DNA of 64,000 bases, taken from NCBI GenBank assembly GCA_934725305.1, contig CAKVBA010000010.1, forward strand, positions 1-64,000, in the 5' to 3' direction. Position 1 is the stretch's first letter. Each line of letters opens with the position of its first letter. The DNA is from an uncultured Parabacteroides sp. Its GTDB lineage: Bacteria > Bacteroidota > Bacteroidia > Bacteroidales > Tannerellaceae. Under the pieces are notes generated by a model that saw only the letters and a list, made by a program, of their open reading frames with translations, was not told where the DNA came from and did no database searches. The position numbers and the translations under genes were made by a program. Shown here piece by piece: positions 9,086 through 18,432 of this stretch.

Positions 9086-10018
9086 ATGAAACGTCGTGAT
9101 TTCTTTAAAGCCAGTATTGCTGCCGGTGCAGCTATGACACTCAACTTTGATAGACTATATGCAGCCATATCAACAAATACCGTAACTGTAGAATCTGCTC
9201 CCGACATGGTTGCCGTGATGGGAGGCGAACCCGAAGTGATGCTCGATAAAGCATTAGAAGCTTTAGGCGGCATTGGTAAATATGTAAAAAAGGGACAAAA
9301 GGTTGTTATCAAACCCAATATCGGTTGGGATCGCACGCCTGAATTGGCCGGCAACACCAATCCAAAACTGGTAAAGGCATTGGTACAGAAATGTCTGGCT
9401 GCTGGAGCAGAAAAGGTAACGGTCTTTGACCACACGTGTGACAACTGGCAGAAATGCTATGCGACCAGCGGTATTGCCGCTGCCGTGAAAGAGGCCGGTG
9501 GCATCATCATGCCTGCCAATGATGAGAGATACTTCAAAGAGGTTGCCATTCCTAACGGCGTCAATCTGAAGCAGGCCAAGATTCACGAAGCCTTGATTGA
9601 GGCTGACGTCTGGTTCAATGTGCCTATCCTAAAGAATCATGGTGGAGCCAAGATGACCTGCTGCATGAAGAACTATATGGGTATTGTATGGGATAGACGC
9701 TATTTCCATCAAAACGATCTGCAACAGTGTATCGCCGACATCTGTACCTGGCAGAAGAAGCCGGTGCTGAACATCGTGGATGCCTATCGCATCATGCACC
9801 AGAATGGTCCGCAGGGTAAATCGGCCGCCGACGTGGCTGTCTTGAAGTCTTTAATTGCCTCTCCGAACATTGTTGCGATCGACACTGCTGCATTGCGTCT
9901 GTTCAACCAGGTGAAGAAGCTCGACATGGCAGCCGTAGCCCACATCGGCAAGGGCGAAGCCAATAAGCTGGGTTCAACCGACCTGAGCAAAGTCAACATC
10001 AAACGTATTAAGCTATAA
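9086..10018 (+). CDS. DUF362 domain-containing protein, exported
   Basis: A 310-aa DUF362 protein. The N-terminus MKRRDFFKASIAAGAAMTL has a twin-arginine-like motif followed by an alanine-rich hydrophobic stretch, so export by Tat is likely. Family-typical segments are VKPNIGWDRTP, VTVFDHTCDN, NVPILKNHGGAKMTCCMKN and NIVDAYRIM. DUF362 proteins often accompany iron-sulfur proteins and their reaction is generally unknown. Only 3 bp separate it from the following NapH/NapG-like gene, so the two are almost certainly co-translated and work together in the envelope. Confidence 0.88.
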   Translation: MKRRDFFKASIAAGAAMTLNFDRLYAAISTNTVTVESAPDMVAVMGGEPEVMLDKALEALGGIGKYVKKGQKVVIKPNIGWDRTPELAGNTNPKLVKALVQKCLAAGAEKVTVFDHTCDNWQKCYATSGIAAAVKEAGGIIMPANDERYFKEVAIPNGVNLKQAKIHEALIEADVWFNVPILKNHGGAKMTCCMKNYMGIVWDRRYFHQNDLQQCIADICTWQKKPVLNIVDAYRIMHQNGPQGKSAADVAVLKSLIASPNIVAIDTAALRLFNQVKKLDMAAVAHIGKGEANKLGSTDLSKVNIKRIKL

Positions 10019-10021
10019 GAG

Positions 10022-11614
10022 ATGAAAAAGCTGAATCCACTAAAAGGGTTGCGGGTTATACTCGCAGCTCTTGTTTTCATACCTATACTTTTCTATTTCG
10101 TCGATTTCGCCAATCTGATACCCGATTCGGTACACAACCTGCTTCATCTGCAGGTGATTCCGGCGTTGATGGCTGGATTGGTAGGCGTATTGGTCTTCCA
10201 GTTCTTGTTGGCATTTCTCTTCGGACGTATCTACTGCTCCGTTATCTGTCCGGCCGGCATCTTGCAAGACATCATCAACCGTCTGTTCTGTTTAGGCAAA
10301 ACGAAGAAGAAAGGTGCTCGACGCTTCAGCTATCATAAGCCTAAGAATGCGCTACGCTATAGCATCCTGAGCCTCACCTTGGTCTCTATAATCTTAGGCG
10401 TAGGTGAATTAGCTCTCCTACTCGATCCCTACAGCAACTTCGGACGCATTGCCAACAACATCTTCCGCCCCATCGTAATGTGGAGCAACAATCTGTTGGC
10501 AGAACTGTTAGCGATGGTGGATAATTACACACTCTATAATGTAACCATCACCAATGTAACGGCAGCCGGTCTGATTGCTGCTATTACGGCGTTGATCGTG
10601 TTCATCGTTATGGTTGTCTTCCGCGGCCGTTTATTCTGTAACACCATCTGTCCGGTGGGCACACTGCTGAGCCTGATTTCCCGTTACTCGCTCTTCCGTA
10701 TCACCTTTGATAAAGAGAGTTGCACCTCATGTGGCAATTGTGAACGCTCCTGCAAGGCCGAAGCTATCGACTTCAAGAATATGACTGTAGATACCTCTCG
10801 TTGTGTGGATTGCTTCAACTGCATCTCCTCTTGTCCGAAGGGTGGATTGCAGTTCCGCTTCAATCCTTCTTTCCCAAAGAAGAGTCAGGAAACATTGGAG
10901 ACAAAAGCAGAGGTAAAGTCAAATGCACAGGCCGAAGCAGCCGAAGCGAATGAAGTTTCAGCCAGTCGCCGCACCTTCTTGGCTGCCGGAGCTACGATGG
11001 CAGTTTCTCTTCCGCTTGTTCCCGCCTTGGCACACAGCAAAGGAAAAGGCCGAAAGAAATGGCCGCCTATCACACCTCCGGGTTCCTTGAATATCGAGCG
11101 ATTCAAAGATGTCTGTACCGGCTGTCAGCTGTGTGTGGTTCAGTGTCCCAGTCACGTATTGCGCCCTTGCGGAATGGAATATGGATGGGATTATCTGCTG
11201 AAACCCCGTATGGCCTATATCGACAGCTATTGCAACTATAGTTGTACCGTATGTTCGAGTGTCTGCCCCAATGGTGCCATCCAACCTATCACCCAAGAGG
11301 AAAAGGAGACCACACAAGTAGGCATTGCCACCTTCTTCAAGAATCGCTGTATCGTGAAGCGTGAAGAGACAGATTGTGGCGCCTGTGCTGAGCATTGTCC
11401 GACACAAGCCGTCCACATGGTTCCCTTCAAAGGCACATTGACAATCCCGGAAGTGAATCCCGATCTCTGCATCGGTTGTGGTGGTTGTGAATCCATCTGT
11501 CCGGTCAGACCGATGAGAGCTATCATAGTGAAGGCCAACACTGAACACAAGCGGGTTGAAAAGCCAAAAGAGGAAGAGGTGAAAAAGGTAGAAGTAGATG
11601 ACTTCGGATTCTAA
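10022..11614 (+). CDS. Polyferredoxin: NapH-like membrane part fused to NapG-like ferredoxin part
   Basis: A 530-aa membrane iron-sulfur protein. Residues about 1-210 contain several transmembrane helices and the NapH/NosR-type cysteine motifs CSVICPAG and CNTICPVG. Two 4Fe-4S clusters follow at about 234-285 (CTSCGNCERSC, CVDCFNCISSC). Near residue 313 an internal SRRTFLAAG segment plus a hydrophobic run looks like a second Tat-type signal. The rest is a MauM/NapG-like ferredoxin with CTGCQLCVVQC, CNYSCTVCSSVC, CGACAEHC and CIGCGGCESIC. In other bacteria these are two separate proteins that pass quinol electrons to periplasmic reductases. No terminal reductase is next to it here, so the acceptor, perhaps the DUF362 protein, is unknown. 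Confidence 0.88.
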   Translation: MKKLNPLKGLRVILAALVFIPILFYFVDFANLIPDSVHNLLHLQVIPALMAGLVGVLVFQFLLAFLFGRIYCSVICPAGILQDIINRLFCLGKTKKKGARRFSYHKPKNALRYSILSLTLVSIILGVGELALLLDPYSNFGRIANNIFRPIVMWSNNLLAELLAMVDNYTLYNVTITNVTAAGLIAAITALIVFIVMVVFRGRLFCNTICPVGTLLSLISRYSLFRITFDKESCTSCGNCERSCKAEAIDFKNMTVDTSRCVDCFNCISSCPKGGLQFRFNPSFPKKSQETLETKAEVKSNAQAEAAEANEVSASRRTFLAAGATMAVSLPLVPALAHSKGKGRKKWPPITPPGSLNIERFKDVCTGCQLCVVQCPSHVLRPCGMEYGWDYLLKPRMAYIDSYCNYSCTVCSSVCPNGAIQPITQEEKETTQVGIATFFKNRCIVKREETDCGACAEHCPTQAVHMVPFKGTLTIPEVNPDLCIGCGGCESICPVRPMRAIIVKANTEHKRVEKPKEEEVKKVEVDDFGF

Positions 11615-11625
11615 GATAAAAATAC

Positions 11626-11633
11626 TACCTTTG
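11626..11633 (+). promoter_or_regulatory. -7 box upstream of tgt
   Basis: tacctttg fits TAnnTTTG and ends 16 bp before the tgt ATG, implying a leader of under 12 nt. It lies just after the stop codon of the ferredoxin gene, so tgt probably has its own promoter. Confidence 0.45.
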
Positions 11634-11649
11634 TGCCAAAATAGGTAGT

Positions 11650-12780
11650 ATGGAATTTGAATTACAGTATACAGACACAAAATCAAATGCAAGGGCGGGC
11701 TTGATTACCACCGATCACGGTGTAATTGAGACGCCCATTTTTATGCCCGTAGGTACACAGGGCACTGTTAAAGGTGTGCACATGACCGAGTTGAAAGAAG
11801 ATATCAACGCCCAGATCATCCTGGGAAACACCTATCATCTTTATCTGCGTCCCGGACTGGATATACTGGAACGTGCCGGTGGATTGCACAAGTTCAACTC
11901 TTGGGATCGCCCGATCCTGACTGATAGTGGCGGCTTTCAGGTGTTCTCGCTGTCGGACAACCGCAAGCTGCACGAAGAGGGTGCAGAGTTCCGCTCTCAT
12001 ATCGACGGCTCCAAACATCTGTTCACGCCGGAAAAGGTGATGGATATCGAACGTACCATTGGTGCAGACATCATTATGGCCTTTGATGAGTGTTGCCCGG
12101 GTGATGCAGATTACGACTATGCCAAGAAATCATTGGGACTGACCGAACGCTGGTTAGACCGCTGCTTCGATCGCTTCAACAACACAGAGCCTAAGTATGG
12201 CTATCGTCAGGCACTCTTCCCTATTGTACAGGGTTGTGTCTATACCGACCTGCGTAAGCGTGCGGCTGAAAACGTAGCCAGCAAAGGGGCTGATGGCAAT
12301 GCTATCGGAGGTTTGGCCGTGGGTGAACCGACAGAGAAGATGTATGAAATGATCGAGGTGGTGAATGAGATTCTGCCGAAAGACAAACCTCGCTATCTGA
12401 TGGGCGTAGGCACACCTATCAATATTCTGGAAGCCATTGAACGAGGCGTGGATATGTTCGACTGCATCATGCCTACGCGCAACGGACGTAACGGTCAGCT
12501 ATTCACCCAATACGGCACCATCAATATGCGTAACCGAAAATGGGCCGACGACTTCTCTCCGATTGATCCGGATGGTCATTCGTATGTGGATACGCTCTAC
12601 AGCAAAGCCTATCTTCACCATTTGATCAAGGTAAATGAGCTGTTAGGCTTACAGATTGCCTCTATCCATAATTTGGCCTTCTACCTGTGGCTGGTAAAGC
12701 AGGCTCGAAAGCACATCATTGCCAACGACTTTGCAACCTGGAAGAGCAGCATGGTTCGCCAACTAAACAACAGACTTTAA
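11650..12780 (+). CDS. tgt: tRNA-guanine transglycosylase
   Basis: Exchanges the wobble guanine of GUN-anticodon tRNAs for preQ1 during queuosine synthesis. The 376-aa length is normal. Family motifs are present: GTVKGVHM, the substrate-site segment DSGGFQVFSL with its catalytic-region Asp, GLAVGEP and MPTRNGRNGQLFT. The usual zinc site (CxCxxC then H) is not intact. At about residues 308-314 the sequence reads DGHSYVD where other bacteria have the three cysteines, although the later His in SIHNL is kept. This may be normal for the phylum, where I recall similar sequences. The LptF/G-type gene follows 35 bp later and is probably co-transcribed. Confidence 0.95.
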   Translation: MEFELQYTDTKSNARAGLITTDHGVIETPIFMPVGTQGTVKGVHMTELKEDINAQIILGNTYHLYLRPGLDILERAGGLHKFNSWDRPILTDSGGFQVFSLSDNRKLHEEGAEFRSHIDGSKHLFTPEKVMDIERTIGADIIMAFDECCPGDADYDYAKKSLGLTERWLDRCFDRFNNTEPKYGYRQALFPIVQGCVYTDLRKRAAENVASKGADGNAIGGLAVGEPTEKMYEMIEVVNEILPKDKPRYLMGVGTPINILEAIERGVDMFDCIMPTRNGRNGQLFTQYGTINMRNRKWADDFSPIDPDGHSYVDTLYSKAYLHHLIKVNELLGLQIASIHNLAFYLWLVKQARKHIIANDFATWKSSMVRQLNNRL

Positions 12781-12815
12781 TAGACTGATCGCTTACGATC
12801 AATAAATACGGATTT

Positions 12816-13901
12816 ATGGATTTCAAACTAAAGCGGATAGACTGGTACATTATCAAGCAATTTCTGGGCACCTATGTCTTTGCCATTGCATTGATCATCT
12901 CGATCTCGGTCGTGTTTGACATCAATGAGAAGATTGATAAGTTCTTGAATCCGGATGTGCCTTTGCAGGCTATTATCCTGGATTATTACCTGAACTTTAT
13001 CCCCTATTTTGCCAACCTGTTCAGTCCTCTGTTTACCTTTATTGCGGTGATCTTCTTTACCTCCAAACTGGCAGACAACTCGGAGATTATTGCTATGCTG
13101 GCCAGTGGTATGAGTTTTCGAAGGCTGATGCTTCCTTATGCTGTATCAGCCGGAATTATTGCTTTGGTAACCTTCGTCTTGAATGCCTTTATTATTCCGC
13201 CAGCCAATACCACACGTATTGCCTTCCAGAATCAGTATATCAAGAATAAGAAGACGGAGTATATCCGCAATCAGCAGATTGAGGTTGAACCGGGTGTAAT
13301 TGCCTATTTCGACCGTTATGATGCACGCTCCAGCATGGGTTATCGCTTTTCATTAGAGCATTTCGAGGATAAAAAGCTGGTGTCACGACTGACAGCCAAC
13401 TCTATCAAGTACGACTCGCTCTATCAATGGACCGTGATCGATTATATGATTCGCGACTTCGACGGAATGCGTGAACATATCCGTGAAGGATCTCGCTTGG
13501 ATACAACGCTTACGATTGTTCCGTCGGACTTCCTGATCTCGGTCAATGATTGTGAGACGATGACTTCTCCGGAGCTGAAGACCTATATCGACCGCCAGAA
13601 ACGCAGAGGCATCGGAAACATCCAGACCTTCGAGATTGAATATCACAAGCGATTTGCCACAATCATGGCAGCTTTCATCCTGACAAGTATCGGAGCATCG
13701 CTGTCTTCCCGAAAGATCAAAGGCGGTATGGGTTTGAATATTGGTATCGGATTGGGACTTAGTTTCTCCTATATCCTATTTATGACGGTTACTTCAACAT
13801 TTGCCATCAATGGTTATGTGAGTCCGATGATAGCCGCCTGGATTCCGAATATCCTTTATACCTTCATTGCCATCTATCTGTATCAGAGAGCACCAAGGTA
13901 G
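12816..13901 (+). CDS. LptF/LptG family permease (YjgP/YjgQ)
   Basis: Inner-membrane subunit of the LPS export ABC transporter LptB2FG, 361 aa. Three N-terminal and three C-terminal hydrophobic helices flank a periplasmic beta-jellyroll-like domain (about residues 130-265). The N-terminal KRIDWYIIKQFLGTYVF and LASGMSFRRLMLPY are typical of the family. Sequence alone does not separate LptF from LptG here, and the partner is not in the window. It follows tgt closely on the same strand. Confidence 0.9.
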   Translation: MDFKLKRIDWYIIKQFLGTYVFAIALIISISVVFDINEKIDKFLNPDVPLQAIILDYYLNFIPYFANLFSPLFTFIAVIFFTSKLADNSEIIAMLASGMSFRRLMLPYAVSAGIIALVTFVLNAFIIPPANTTRIAFQNQYIKNKKTEYIRNQQIEVEPGVIAYFDRYDARSSMGYRFSLEHFEDKKLVSRLTANSIKYDSLYQWTVIDYMIRDFDGMREHIREGSRLDTTLTIVPSDFLISVNDCETMTSPELKTYIDRQKRRGIGNIQTFEIEYHKRFATIMAAFILTSIGASLSSRKIKGGMGLNIGIGLGLSFSYILFMTVTSTFAINGYVSPMIAAWIPNILYTFIAIYLYQRAPR

Positions 13902-13922
13902 TTACAGGAGAAATCAATAATT

Positions 13923-13983
13923 GGCGAAGTGTCAGAATTAGTAAAAAGTAAAGTGCTGCTGTTTTACATTCTGACACTTCGCC
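13923..13983. terminator. Bidirectional palindromic terminator (short family A derivative)
   Basis: ggcgaagtgtcagaat at 13923-13938 pairs perfectly with attctgacacttcgcc at 13968-13983. It lies between the convergent LptF/G and GtrA genes. The arms match the terminal repeats of the longer family A elements (tgtcagaattagtaaaa), suggesting that this is an internally deleted copy. Confidence 0.7.
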
Positions 13984-14010
13984 TTTAATATATATATTGG
14001 GTTTAACACA

Positions 14011-14391
14011 TCACCGACGGAAAGTAACTCGGCGATTCATGATAAAATTGACGGCCCCATAAACAAAAAGGCCGAGGAATTGAGCTAAGTAGGCATTCAA
14101 ACCCAACCACTCTACCATCAATAGCAAAGAGAGGAATTGCGTGGCATAAGCACAGAAAAAAGCCAGAAGAAACAGCGGAACCTCACGCATAAAACGGCCG
14201 TCTTTCGCAGAAAACACCCAATATTTGCTCCAAAAGAAATTATTAATCAGAGAAGCCACATATCCCGCTACATTTGACCATTTATAATTACACCCAAACA
14301 GATCCATCAGAATCCAAATAACAACGGCTGTGATCAGGGCGTTCAGCGCACCCACCACAACAAACCGCATAATACGTTCCGACTCTTTCAT
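14011..14391 (-). CDS. GtrA-like membrane protein
   Basis: A 126-aa protein with four predicted transmembrane helices. GtrA-family hallmarks are an N-terminal RFVVVGALNALI and the loop NFFWSKYWVF after helix 2. GtrA proteins take part in translocating or presenting lipid-linked sugars for cell-surface polysaccharide modification. No glycosyltransferase gene adjoins it, so its partner is unknown. It is monocistronic with its own candidate promoter. Confidence 0.85.
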   Translation of the reverse strand: MKESERIMRFVVVGALNALITAVVIWILMDLFGCNYKWSNVAGYVASLINNFFWSKYWVFSAKDGRFMREVPLFLLAFFCAYATQFLSLLLMVEWLGLNAYLAQFLGLFVYGAVNFIMNRRVTFRR

Positions 14392-14499
14392 TCCTATTGC
14401 CTTTGCTTATTTACTTCCAAACACTCATTAAACCCCATAATAGAATTGCCGGATATTTTTATCCTCGAGATCGAATGAGCGATTTAGGTTTACAGCAAG

Positions 14500-14529
14500 C
14501 AAAGATACAATAACATTACTTAAGACAAC
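14500..14529 (-). promoter_or_regulatory. Promoter of the GtrA gene
   Basis: On the minus strand tatctttg (14507-14500) is the -7 box. A TTG at 14528-14526 lies 18 bp upstream, and a TTTTG three bases further is an alternative -33. The leader is about 100 nt. Confidence 0.45.
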
Positions 14530-14623
14530 AAAAAACCCTTGTTTTTCTATATGTATGTCCACACAGATACATTACATTCACAACAGATTGCGCGAAAGAA
14601 ACCTGCTGACAAGATGTTCATGA

Positions 14624-14654
14624 TTTGAAGTTACAGATAAAAACACTATATTTG
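14624..14654 (+). promoter_or_regulatory. Promoter of fhs
   Basis: TTTG at 14624-14627, a 19-bp spacer, and tatatttg at 14647-14654 form a near-perfect Bacteroidetes promoter 22 bp before the fhs ATG. Confidence 0.6.
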
Positions 14655-14676
14655 TTCTGTTCAAAAAATATAACAA

Positions 14677-16344
14677 ATGAAATCAGACATTGAAATAGCT
14701 AGAGAAGTCTCTTTGAAAAAGATCAAAGATGTTGCAATTGACTTAGGTATTCCTAATGAAGAGATCTTGCACTATGGCAAATACATTGCCAAAGTTCCCA
14801 CTCATCTGATTAATGAAGAAAAGATTCGTCAACACAACTTGATTTTGGTTACCGCTATCACTCCTACTAAAGCAGGTATTGGAAAGACTACGGTATCCAT
14901 TGGCTTGACATTGGGATTGAACAAGATTGGCAAAAAGGCAATCGTTGCCTTGCGCGAACCCTCTTTAGGTCCCTGTTTCGGTATGAAAGGTGGTGCAGCC
15001 GGCGGCGGTTACTCTCAAGTATTGCCTATGGAAAACATCAATCTTCACTTTACCGGAGACTTTCACGCTGTTACCTCGGCCCACAACATGATTACGGCTC
15101 TGCTTGATAACTATATCTATCAGACTCGTCATACATGCGTCGGACTGAAAGAGGTAAAATGGAAACGTGTGTTAGACGTTAATGACCGCAGCTTGCGTAA
15201 CATTGTGTCCGGACTGGGTGGTTCAGCCAATGGTGTGCCAACAGAAACAGGTTTCGACATCACTCCTGCCTCTGAAATCATGGCCATTCTTTGCCTGGCT
15301 ACCGACATCGACGACTTGAAACGTCGCATCGGTAACATTCTGCTGGGCTTTACCAACGAAGGAGAACCGTTTACCGTGAACGATCTGGGTGTTGCCGGAG
15401 CTATCACAGTCTTGCTGAAGGATGCTTTGAACCCGAACCTGGTACAGACAACCGAAAACACGCCTGCTTTTGTACACGGAGGTCCGTTTGCCAACATTGC
15501 CCATGGATGTAACTCCATTCTGGCAACCAAGATGGCCCTGACCTATGGCGATTATGTTGTGACTGAAGCCGGTTTCGGTGCAGACTTGGGCGCAGAAAAG
15601 TTCTTCAATATCAAATGTAAAAAGGCCGGGCTTACTCCAAAGCTGACTGTCATTGTGGCAACTTCACAGAGTCTGAAGCTGCATGGTGGCGTAGCAGAAA
15701 CAGCCATTAAAGAACCGAATAAAGAGGGTTTGATAAGAGGCTTGGAGAATTTGGACAAGCATGTGGCAAATATGAAATCGTTTGGCCAGCAGGTGATTGT
15801 TACCTTCAATCGCTATGCAACAGACATCGACGAAGAGATAAACCTGGTAGCCGATCACTGCAAAGAGTTGGGCGTTGGCTTCGCTATGAATAATGTGTTC
15901 GCACAAGGCGGCGAAGGCGGTATTGAATTGGCTAAACTGGTGGTCGATACCATTGAGAATAAGCCTTCTGCTCCGCTTCATTATGTCTATAACGACAACG
16001 ATCCGGTACGAGAAAAGATCAAGAAGGTTTCTCAGCAGATCTATGGTGCATCATCTGTTGTCTATACCACATTGGCCGACAAGAAGCTGCAACAGATCGA
16101 ACAATTGGGCATCTCTCACTATCCGATCTGTATTGCAAAGACACAGTATTCATTCTCATCTGATCCGAAGGCTTATGGCGTGGCCAAAGACTTTGAGTTG
16201 AAAGTGCGAGATGTGATCATCAACAATGGAGCCGAGATGATTGTAGTTGTCATGGGCGAAATCATGCGTATGCCGGGATTGCCTAAAGATCCGCAAGCAA
16301 AAAAGATTGACATTGTGGACGGTCTTATCGAAGGATTGAGCTAA
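14677..16344 (+). CDS. fhs: Formate--tetrahydrofolate ligase
   Basis: Makes 10-formyltetrahydrofolate from formate, tetrahydrofolate and ATP, feeding purine synthesis and formyl-Met-tRNA. At 555 aa it has the usual family length. The P-loop-like ATP site [16 protein letters not shown] lies at about residues 63-78, followed by [22 protein letters not shown] and [13 protein letters not shown], both diagnostic of the family. The last third contains [12 protein letters not shown] and the C-terminal [13 protein letters not shown]. It is monocistronic, with its own promoter and a hairpin terminator. Confidence 0.97.
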   Translation: MKSDIEIAREVSLKKIKDVAIDLGIPNEEILHYGKYIAKVPTHLINEEKIRQHNLILVTAITPTKAGIGKTTVSIGLTLGLNKIGKKAIVALREPSLGPCFGMKGGAAGGGYSQVLPMENINLHFTGDFHAVTSAHNMITALLDNYIYQTRHTCVGLKEVKWKRVLDVNDRSLRNIVSGLGGSANGVPTETGFDITPASEIMAILCLATDIDDLKRRIGNILLGFTNEGEPFTVNDLGVAGAITVLLKDALNPNLVQTTENTPAFVHGGPFANIAHGCNSILATKMALTYGDYVVTEAGFGADLGAEKFFNIKCKKAGLTPKLTVIVATSQSLKLHGGVAETAIKEPNKEGLIRGLENLDKHVANMKSFGQQVIVTFNRYATDIDEEINLVADHCKELGVGFAMNNVFAQGGEGGIELAKLVVDTIENKPSAPLHYVYNDNDPVREKIKKVSQQIYGASSVVYTTLADKKLQQIEQLGISHYPICIAKTQYSFSSDPKAYGVAKDFELKVRDVIINNGAEMIVVVMGEIMRMPGLPKDPQAKKIDIVDGLIEGLS

Positions 16345-16390
16345 CCAAACATCTTTTTGCGTCAGCTACAGACCTTTACGTGAACATACA

Positions 16391-16451
16391 AAGCCATAAG
16401 GAACTCGAAAAACAGAGCACTATATGCCCAATCTTGAGCTCCTTATGGCTT
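16391..16451 (+). terminator. Hairpin after fhs
   Basis: aagccataaggaactc (16391-16406) pairs with gagctccttatggctt (16436-16451) with a single G:T-type mismatch and a 29-base loop. The following bases are only moderately T-rich. Confidence 0.5.
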
Positions 16452-16500
16452 ATCTTTAAAAGATTTCTCCTGTTTTGTTATTTGATATCAATAAAATCTA

Positions 16501-16508
16501 TATCTTTG
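16501..16508 (+). promoter_or_regulatory. -7 box of the M24 aminopeptidase gene
   Basis: tatctttg fits TAnnTTTG, 30 bp before the chosen ATG at 16538. TTTG at 16481-16484 is a possible -33 with a short 16-bp spacer. If used, it excludes the in-frame upstream start at 16475. Confidence 0.45.
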
Positions 16509-16537
16509 ATAACGACAAATACAAAATATATACTACT

Positions 16538-17914
16538 ATGTTCAGTAAAGAAACCTATATGGCTCGCAGAGCCAAATTGAAACAGACTATCGGATCAGGT
16601 CTGTTGTTATTCTTAGGAAACGATGAAAGTGGCATGAACTATGCAGATAACACTTATCATTTCCGTCAAGACTCTACTTTCTTGTATTTCTTTGGTTTAC
16701 CTTATGCAGGTCTTTCAGCTATTATCGATATTGATAATGACCGCGAAATCATTTTCGGTGATGAACTGACTATCGATGCTATCGTTTGGATGGGCACACA
16801 GCCTACTCTGAAAGAAAAGAGCGAAGCAGCAGGTATCGTAGAAGTACGTCCGTTCAAAGAGATCGAATCTTATTTAAAAAATGCTCAGCAGAAAAAACAA
16901 CCGATCCACTATTTACCGACTTATCGTGCAGAGCATCAGATTAAGCTATTCCAGTGGCTTGGCATCGTTCCGGGAGCTGAACAACCTTCTGTTCCTTTCA
17001 TTATGGGCGTTGTTAACCAGCGTAATTATAAGAGCGAAGAAGAAATTGCTGAAATTGAAAAGGCATGTAACGTTACTTCAGAGATGCACTTGGCTGCAAT
17101 GCGCACAGTTCGTCCGGGTATCCGCGAATGTGAAGTAGCTGCTGCTGTTGCTGAAGCTGCATTTGCTCACAATTATGAATTGTCTTTCCCGATCATCGCA
17201 ACTGTAAACGGTCAGACTTTGCACAATCACGATCATAGCAACACCATTAAGAGTGGCGATATGCTGTTGTTGGATGCAGGTGCTGAAACAGAAATGGGCT
17301 ATGCTGGTGATATGTCATCTACAATTCCGGCAGACCAGAAGTTCACTTCTCGCCAGCGTGATATCTATGACATCCAGGTTGCTTCACACGAAGCTGCTGT
17401 GGCTGCATTGCGTCCGGGCGTTCCTTTCGTTGACGTTTATGAATTGTCATGCAAGGTAATCATGGAAGGTCTGAAAGATCTTGGTTTCGTGAAAGGTGAT
17501 CCGATGGAAGCTGTTAAGGCTGGTGCACATGCAATGTTTATGCCTTGTGGTTTGGGCCACATGATGGGTTTGGACGTTCATGATATGGAAAACTTGGGCG
17601 AAATGTATGTTGGCTACAATGGTAAGCCAAAGAGCACTCAGTTCGGTCGCAAATCTTTGCGCTTGGGTCGTGAATTGGAACCGGGCTTCGTGCTGACTAT
17701 CGAACCGGGTATCTATTTCATCCCTGAATTGATGGATTTGTGGAAGAAAGAGAACAAGTTTACAGAGTTCTTGAACTATGATAAACTGTTCACTTATAAA
17801 GATTTCGGTGGTATCCGTAACGAAGAAGATTATCTGATCACTGCTGATGGTGCTCGCCTGTTGGGTAAGAAGCTTCCATTGCGTGCCGAAGAGGTTGAAG
17901 CTGCAAAAGCTTAA
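16538..17914 (+). CDS. M24 family aminopeptidase P-like peptidase
   Basis: Metallo-aminopeptidase that removes N-terminal residues preceding proline. The ATG at 16538 is chosen because the -7 box lies between it and the longer frame; the product is 458 aa. An aminopeptidase-P N-terminal domain (about 1-150) precedes the pita-bread catalytic domain. Probable metal ligands are the aspartates in LLDAGAETEMGYAGDMSST, His in LGHMMGLDVHD, Glu in TIEPGIY and Glu in GGIRNEEDYLI. There is no signal peptide, so it is cytoplasmic and may finish digestion of imported proline-containing peptides. Confidence 0.94.
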   Translation: MFSKETYMARRAKLKQTIGSGLLLFLGNDESGMNYADNTYHFRQDSTFLYFFGLPYAGLSAIIDIDNDREIIFGDELTIDAIVWMGTQPTLKEKSEAAGIVEVRPFKEIESYLKNAQQKKQPIHYLPTYRAEHQIKLFQWLGIVPGAEQPSVPFIMGVVNQRNYKSEEEIAEIEKACNVTSEMHLAAMRTVRPGIRECEVAAAVAEAAFAHNYELSFPIIATVNGQTLHNHDHSNTIKSGDMLLLDAGAETEMGYAGDMSSTIPADQKFTSRQRDIYDIQVASHEAAVAALRPGVPFVDVYELSCKVIMEGLKDLGFVKGDPMEAVKAGAHAMFMPCGLGHMMGLDVHDMENLGEMYVGYNGKPKSTQFGRKSLRLGRELEPGFVLTIEPGIYFIPELMDLWKKENKFTEFLNYDKLFTYKDFGGIRNEEDYLITADGARLLGKKLPLRAEEVEAAKA

Positions 17915-17943
17915 ACAAAAGATAAAGATAATTCTAACATAAT

Positions 17944-17986
17944 AAAGGGCTGTATCAAAGCGGTTGTTTTTGATACAGCCTTTTTT
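17944..17986. terminator. Hairpin terminator (family T)
   Basis: aaagggctgtatcaaa pairs with tttttgatacagccttttt and ends in a T run, 30 bp after the aminopeptidase stop codon. Confidence 0.8.
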
Positions 17987-18092
17987 GTGGTATATTGAAA
18001 TCACTATTCTCTTATGACTAGGCAAAAATATGTAACAACTCCTATCAGGCAATCCGAAGACATTCAGTGCCGGCTACAGCCCACATGAATAG

Positions 18093-18367
18093 TTATTGTC
18101 ATTTTATCAGATTCATTATTGGTTAAAACGGATAACAAATCCATCGGAAACAACGGGCGAATCTGCGAGAATTGACAGGCGATTTAGACTCAGCTTAAGC
18201 ACTCTCAAAAGAGAGGTTACAGACTGTTTTTCAGATGTTTATAGACTTTCCGGAAAAGGGTATAGACTTTTCGGAAAATGGGTAGGTACTTTTTTGAAAT
18301 TGGGTAAGGACTCCGTTCGGATTGGGTAGGCACTCCGTTGGAAAGGAATAGGCATCCAATTTCCGCA
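18093..18367 (+). repeat. 22-bp periodic repeat array with conserved flank (family C, copy 2)
   Basis: Eight blocks of exactly 22 bases run from 18192 to 18367. The clearest start at 18258, 18280, 18302 and 18324, each beginning gggta and ending in a g/a-rich tail. A non-repetitive flank (18093-18191) precedes the array. Array and flank together align, in inverted orientation, with 47687-47966 at what I estimate by eye as roughly two-thirds identity. An open frame of 77 codons crosses this copy, but the 22-base period breaks frame and the other copy has stops. Confidence 0.75.
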
Positions 18368-18432
18368 AATAGCCTAACCCTTTTTGACGGAGTTAATAGC
18401 TTCCCGGATTTACGTTGGCTTATTGTATTTAT

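Noticed and set aside
18096..18329. Plus-strand frame of 77 codons with YRLSGKGYRLFGK-like repeats
   Set aside because: The repeat unit is 22 bp, so the apparent peptide repeats shift frame. The homologous copy at 47.7 kb has a stop in the matching frame.
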